Below are positions 58,746 to 64,000 of a DNA stretch of 64,000 nucleotides, one piece after another (position 1 is the first letter of the stretch; the number at the start of each line of letters is the position of its first letter). The notes under the pieces are model-generated. The model had not been told where the DNA came from, ran no database searches, and saw nothing but the letters and a program-made list of their open reading frames with translations. Where the stretch lies: NCBI GenBank assembly GCA_022496185.1, contig WTXG01000004.1:620001-684000 (forward strand). The letters are read 5' to 3'. The translations under genes were made by a program, and so were the position numbers. Source of the DNA: Multifurca ochricompacta (lineage: Eukaryota > Basidiomycota > Agaricomycetes > Russulales > Russulaceae).

Positions 58746-61535
58746 GATGCGATGTACGACACACAGTTTTCCGAAACGAAACTCAATTTCAAGCAAGGCA
58801 AGTCCGTAAACGCGTTGGAGCAAGGTTCAGACCGCATGTCTGTCTGCCTATCGTCTTGTCGCATGTAGATCGACGTTGACGGACTTGATGTTATTCTCTG
58901 AGAGCTGTGCGCCAAGGCGTTCCTCTCTGTGTGAGGGTTCCTCTCTCCTGTGCTCCTGTGCTCTCCTGTATGTACAGATCCACGCATTCGAAACGTGGAT
59001 CAGAGCCGCCAGGGCACTGCTATTGCTGGTTACCGTCATGCTGATGTGCTCAGGCGCCAGGGCGTGGTCTCTTTCCCGCTTACGAAACTAAACCTCCTGG
59101 GCCCTCTGGAACAACATGGTAGTTCACATCTCCCAATGCCACAACATACTCCAGTCCCTCCCAACGCCCTGTCGTTCTCTCAGTCTCCGAGATCTGCTTC
59201 CTCCCTTCCCTTCCCTTCCCTCCCCCCCCCCCTCTTCGGGGTTTCTGAACCCTAAGAAAAAGTTATTCCCAAGAGATTCATGTGTTGTACGTATTTTTAT
59301 TCTGCACTTGCAATCCCAGGCAGTTTGGTATACCACCACCTCAGTTTATTGGCCATTAAACCCCCTCATCTTCCCTTCCCATGATCTCCTGCAACACAAC
59401 AAACCTTAGGACCACAATTTAACTTGTCTCAGCATCGGGCCGCGGAAGTTTAGTCACTCGGTGCTCGTTGTGGATTCGCGTTGTTCTTGGAACTACCTAA
59501 CCTAACTACTTGACCTTCGAGCAGGTGACCGCTGTCCATTACGCTTAAGGAAGTTGGAGGCACCCCCCCCCCCCTCTCCCTCAAAGGCTCCGCAACATAA
59601 TCTTAAACACTGTACGACTACCTCAATAATTGTATTCTTTCAAAAAAAAAATAATTGTGCGAGCAACCCCCCTTTTAGAAGACTCATCATCCTTATGCAT
59701 CTCCCCCTCCCTCCTTGTCAATCTTGTGGCCAGGCTGCTGCTATCTCGAATCCAATACTCACAATCAGCTGATCACTGCACCTCAGGCGCCTTGCTAGGC
59801 TTTTTGTTGTTGACTAGGAGAGGCGGTAGGATCTAGGATCTAAGTAGGCGCGCACCTCAGCAGTGCAGCTCTGGTCTTGAGGCTGCGACGCAGATATGGA
59901 GCCATACCGTCGAAGAGGTGTACCCGCTACGGTGGTCGGTAGACTCAGGACTACTAATTCTACAAACTCATAGGGCGCTACTGCACTAAAGAAATAAATC
60001 AGATCGGATCACCAGGTCAGTACAGCTCGTGAGGTTTTCTCTTCTCTTCTTCCATTGTAGCGGGCGGTGGACGGCGCTTACCGTTCATCGGAGCACGCGC
60101 TGAGATGATGTTCTCCCTTAGGCAGCCTGGGCCGACGCAGCAAGCTGTAGCCCCTGTGTCCGATCGTGACTTTTTTTTTTGTGGTGTCAACAAAAATGGC
60201 CAATGGCTAGAACCCGGCGCTCTCGGTCGGTCCTACCGGGCGCTGCGCGCGAAGTCCTCGCGTGGTTAATCAAGCCATGCTCACCAGCGCTTATTCCAAT
60301 TCAATGGAATGGGTTTTCCAGCGGCCTGGGATGAACAAGATCGTTTTTTCGTGGGTAGGTTTGGTGAATGTGGGTGAATAGATAGTGAATGAAGAATAAA
60401 TGAATATGAATATGAATATGAATTATGAAAGTAGGATGGCCTAGCCCCCGGCCCGGGCGCCCCACCGGTCACTCTCACTGTCACACCTTCCCTCTTTCAC
60501 TTTTGCTTGAACCCACTGTTCAGTTCATGTTCACAATCTGATCTCATTGATTGACTGACGCAGGGGCCAAAACATGAAATGATTACGAAATGCGCATCAG
60601 AGGGTGCCCCTCCTCGCCCGTGAGAGAATAACGTCTTTGTTTGCCACCCGTAGTTTCCATGGTTTCGTATCGTATGAAGTGGTGAACTATATCCGACACG
60701 AGCTGATGACGTGAAACAAACATTTACAGGGAGAGGGGGAGGGGGGGGGGGGGTTTCATGGGTCTGTCATTTATGCTACGCGGGAAGCACGGTCCCCCAT
60801 TTGGAAATGAGTCCCAGGCCAGGCTGAGAGAGAGCTTATAAAACCTTATTGTACAAGGCAAGCCTATATCATTGTATCATAGTATTATTTTTGCCATTGT
60901 TGTCTTGTTTTGTTGGACAGCACGATGTGCACGATACGGACGGAATGGACGGATATATAACCACACCCCGAAAGGTTATCGAGGGACAGGAGGCAAGGAT
61001 AAGACTTCAATGGGCAGAGAACAGCGCCTATCCTAGATCTTCACGGACGGGTATGTATTTATCTGTCTTTGGGTGTCGTGTCGATTATGTATCTACAATT
61101 TTTGTATCGAAGGTAATCCAGCAAAAAAAAAAAATAAGATAAAAAAAGGGACTGAAGGTTCAGATGGATGAAAGAGGGCTTCGCGCATCAAGATGTCTCC
61201 CCGGGAGTAGAAGTAGGGTAGCCCCGTGAATGAGAATGAGCAAAAACCAAAAAAATATTTCTGGGTGAGTGGTGTCTTATCAATAGCAATAGCAAATTAT
61301 ATTCCAATTCTATGCCATGTTGGGTGAATAATTTGTTGGGGGGGAAGGGAGGGATCATTCCTTCCTTCCCTTCTTCTTTTTGTTACCATACGCGTTTTCA
61401 TTTCTCCCTAGTAGGGGTGGAGTTTCAGGCTGCTGTGGAGAAGAATAGAGAGGCTGCCGGCAATATCTGCGCCCATCGCGGACGGAATGGTCAACCTAGT
61501 GGGGATTGACCCGCTATGCCCTCACGATCGGTTGT

Positions 61536-61613
61536 CCTGTGTATGTGTATGTGTATGCGTATTTATATTTATATGTGTACGTGTATGTGTATATGTATTG
61601 TGTATGTATGTAT
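61536..61613 (+). repeat. TATGTG/TATATGTG microsatellite
   Basis: A purine-pyrimidine alternating array of GTATGT units with a TATTTATATTTATA interruption. Confidence 0.88.
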
Positions 61614-62302
61614 GGTGAATGTGATGGTGATGAGGAAGCCAGCGCCAAACGACCGCCTCATCGCTCACGTACCACTGTCAGACACACGCATATATCCGTT
61701 ACCCATGATGACCAGATGCCTAGCAAGCCTCGCCCTCGACTTTTTTTGGTTCACTTTGGTCGACAAGCGGGTACAATTCTAACTGGCTTCTCTGTAATAT
61801 ACACGGAATCTTCAAGACACAAGACACAGAACACAGAGAAGGGGCGATCGCTCACGCAATGCCCAACGCAACACCAATTCTGACAACATTTCCGCCGATC
61901 CTTCCTTAAGTGTCATGATAATGGTCATACCTGGTACGTACAGCACACTGAATGGCCGGGATAGTAGTAGTACGCGTACGCGACACATCTTCGAGCGCAT
62001 GTCATGACACAACAGAACGGGAAGATTAGAAGCAAATCGTCATTGGGGCACGCACACACCCCGAAATATCGTGAACACTGCCCGCTAGATGGGAAGGGAA
62101 GAATGAACCCTTTTTTTTCCAGCTATGTGAACCTGTCGACTTTCCCCGAACGCTGGACGCACCTTCCTCTGGAGAAGTGATGGCTTACTTTCACGTGTCT
62201 ACCGTGAGTGTTCGGCCTCCAGGCGCCAAGCAAGTTCATCGTTCTACTGCTCACATCGACCGCGCTCATGGAGTTGGATCTTAAGATCAGTCTCCTTTTA
62301 AC

Positions 62303-62581
62303 ATGCCTAATCCTACGTCTGCATTCCACATCTCTTCTGGCTATTCTTTCCCGCGATCGTGGAAGAATCTGCATGCATATTGCAATCGTCTCTTCCATGC
62401 CCAGCCTCCTTCCGAAATCCAGTATGATGAGATTTCCCCCCCACCCTACGTCCCACATGTACCACCTATCTCCTTAGATCTGGGAAGCGACCAGATGGTC
62501 TCATGGTGTGTGTGCTTCAGATCCGATAGTAGTTATACACTCGCCGGATGCCCTCTTTCCGGAAGAATCAGCAGCTGCTGA
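62303..62581 (+). other. Candidate small open reading frame, unrecognised
   Basis: An ATG frame of 92 codons reads MPNPTSAFHISSGYSFPRSW, then YCNRLFHAQPPSEIQYDEIS and PPPYVPHVPPISLDLGSD. Composition is more protein-like than that of other frames nearby (few rare residues, PPxY-type PPPY). No family is recognised and no clear splice partners are found. It may be an exon of an unannotated gene or chance. Confidence 0.2.
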
Positions 62582-63811
62582 AAGAAAGATGATCGGACGG
62601 GGGGATGCAGCGCCGGATGCCAGCCAGACTTTGGTCGTACCCAGGGGAACGATAAACCACTCGGAAGACGAACGACGACGAATACATTTCTTTTTTCATT
62701 TTCGAAAACAAAACGCCCTGCCGACCATGTGGCCACTCTTAAGACAGGACCGCGCCGCGCGATGTGCAACCAACAGGACGGGTCATGTGGTGACACTTGG
62801 CCACACACGTCGCCTATGAAGTTCTCCCACCCAAGAAGTAATCAGGTGGGTGTGTCGCGTGAGCGTGAGATCAGACAAACGGCTCGATGATGCCGGATTG
62901 CACCCGCAAATTAATGTCAACGCTTCTTGCCGTTTGACCTATCTATGATTTCCCAGCCGTGCATCCATTTTGACTTTGGGTTTTGTCGTCGCTGTTATCG
63001 CCATTCATCCTTAGCGCGTCCCCCTTCCCAGCCACAAGTCACACACACACACTCGATCATTGTTGTCTTTTTTTTCCATTTCATTTCCTCACAAAACCCG
63101 ACATTTAACCTTGTACTTTACCTAGAGTGGTCAATATGACCCACTCGTGTGGACGTGCAGACAATAAAATCAGTGGAAATCGCTGCTCTCCTCTACCCTC
63201 TTTTTTTTTTTTTTTTGGGGCATTGGCATTGCCCACAATGTGCAGGTCACTATGACTTGTTGAATGGAGCAGATGAGCTTCAACTTGTTGGCGGCAAGAT
63301 TACGGGGAGCGCATGATGCAATAATACACTACGAGAACTTTTTGCTCACCTGCTCACCTCACCCGAGGCGTATCGTACATTTACATTTACATTCACATTT
63401 ATGACTCGGCGGGCAGTATTGCACACGTCGGCTACCACGGACCAACTCCAGATTAGGCTTAACGACACGGAAGAGTAGTATAAATGGCGGATGGGCGGAC
63501 TGTCAAACTTTACGACAAAATAGGGACCATCGTAATTTAGGTTATGCGGTCGCCGCCGAAGGTTGTACAACGAACAACGAACGGTTGGGGTTTGGGCGTG
63601 GCTGCGTAGAGAGTTGGATGTGCCCTCGGGTTGCGCACGAACCATGTAAAACATGTAATGAATTGGAAAAAAAAAAAAACAAAAAAGACAAAAAAAACTT
63701 CTCTTCTTCTGTGTCATATCAATCGACTTACGGGTGGTGGTTTAATATAAATATAATGAATGTAATGGTAAATTGGGAACCAATTGTTTCGGACATGCCA
63801 AAGGGTGCGAT

Positions 63812-64000
63812 TTATAAGAAGAAGCATCGTTCGCGAAGTCCGCGTATCCCCAAGAGGTCCTGGAAATGCATGGGTAAGCGCCAATATATTAGACCCACAC
63901 GCACGCTTATAGGCTTCTGAAGCTTACCCACTCGGTGGCCGTCATCCAGAGGTCTGAGACGCCATCCATTTTCCCGAGAACTGCGGCGCCTTTCCACACA
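63812..64000 (-). CDS. ARP8: Actin-related protein 8 (INO80 subunit), C-terminal end
   Basis: The last two exons of a minus-strand gene that continues beyond the window. Exon 64000-63928 reads VWKGAAVLGKMDGVSDLWMT then ATEW; the intron 63927-63860 (GTAAGC..CAG, 68 bp) is removed; the last exon 63859-63812 reads DLLGIRGLRERCFFL and stops. The WKGA..LGKMDGV..EW..LG.R.LRERCFFL ending is characteristic of Arp8, a nuclear actin-related subunit of the INO80 chromatin remodeller. Only about 40 residues are visible, so the assignment rests on this motif. Confidence 0.8.
   Translation of the reverse strand, partial: CVERRRSSRENGWRLRPLDDGHRVGKLQKPISVRVGLIYWRLPMHFQDLLGIRGLRERCFFL

Larger units (their letters stand above)
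54644..63811. other. Long gene-poor interval (9 kb) with pyrimidine tracts and microsatellites
   Basis: This is upstream of the Con7-like gene and downstream of ARP8. The first ~1 kb is CT-rich and may be the long promoter or leader of the regulator. No gene could be supported further on. Simple repeats: CCTTG pentamers (55260-55293), TA (56946-56966), A/C-rich (57240-57312), GT (57678-57694), CTAAAA (58419-58441), TCAC (58585-58601), GAT (58707-58741) and TATGTG (61536-61613). A TATAAAA lies at 60838-60844. Candidate small frames are given separately. Confidence 0.45.

Overview
The window is nuclear DNA of a filamentous fungus, most probably an Agaricomycete (Basidiomycota). The grounds are gene-dense stretches with many introns of about 45-80 bp per gene, fungal-type protein families, a Tad-like LINE relic and pyrimidine-rich promoters. 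This placement is an inference from gene structure and homology; there is no rRNA or marker gene to fix the taxon. Coordinates of multi-exon genes were read from splice consensus plus conserved protein motifs. For many genes the inferred exon lengths sum exactly to a multiple of three.

Left part (1-16.7 kb): 3' end of APN2 (PIP box and GRF zinc finger, +); a kinesin-14 motor (-); mitoribosomal DAP3/mS29 (-); a PIF1-family helicase (+); xylulokinase (+); tRNA pseudouridine synthase PUS1 (+), which appears to carry a 3-nt exon; and an R3H-SUZ RNA-binding protein (-). Two genome-stability genes (APN2, PIF1) and a spindle motor lie here next to organelle and tRNA maturation genes. I see no functional operon-like logic.

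Middle part (16.7-34.9 kb): an orphan Ser/Arg-rich gene whose stop codon falls in the first bases of a ~0.9 kb inverted-repeat element. Next come a second, ~2.3 kb TIR element holding a LINE relic, an AVT-type vacuolar amino-acid transporter (-), an orphan gene with a possible myristoylation start (-), a DUF202 membrane protein (+), methylenetetrahydrofolate reductase (+) and an ELMO/CED-12 protein (-).

Right-centre (34.9-46.5 kb): the complete TOR kinase gene (+, 8.7 kb), divergent from the ELMO gene. It is followed by two intron-bearing tRNA-Pro genes and an F-box/RCC1 (Saf1-like) gene (-).

Right part (46.5-64 kb): a gene-poor, microsatellite-rich stretch containing one Con7-like C2H2 regulator with polyglutamine tracts (-). 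A 9 kb gap without a recognisable gene follows, and the 3' end of the INO80 subunit ARP8 (-) runs off the window.

Main oddities: single-base losses in short homopolymers break at least five genes while neighbours, including all of TOR, stay open. Five apparent GC-AG introns were found. There is a 3-nt exon in PUS1, and a 16-nt last exon in TOR restores the canonical FATC end. I found no CRISPR, secondary-metabolite cluster, rRNA or clearly new multi-gene system.
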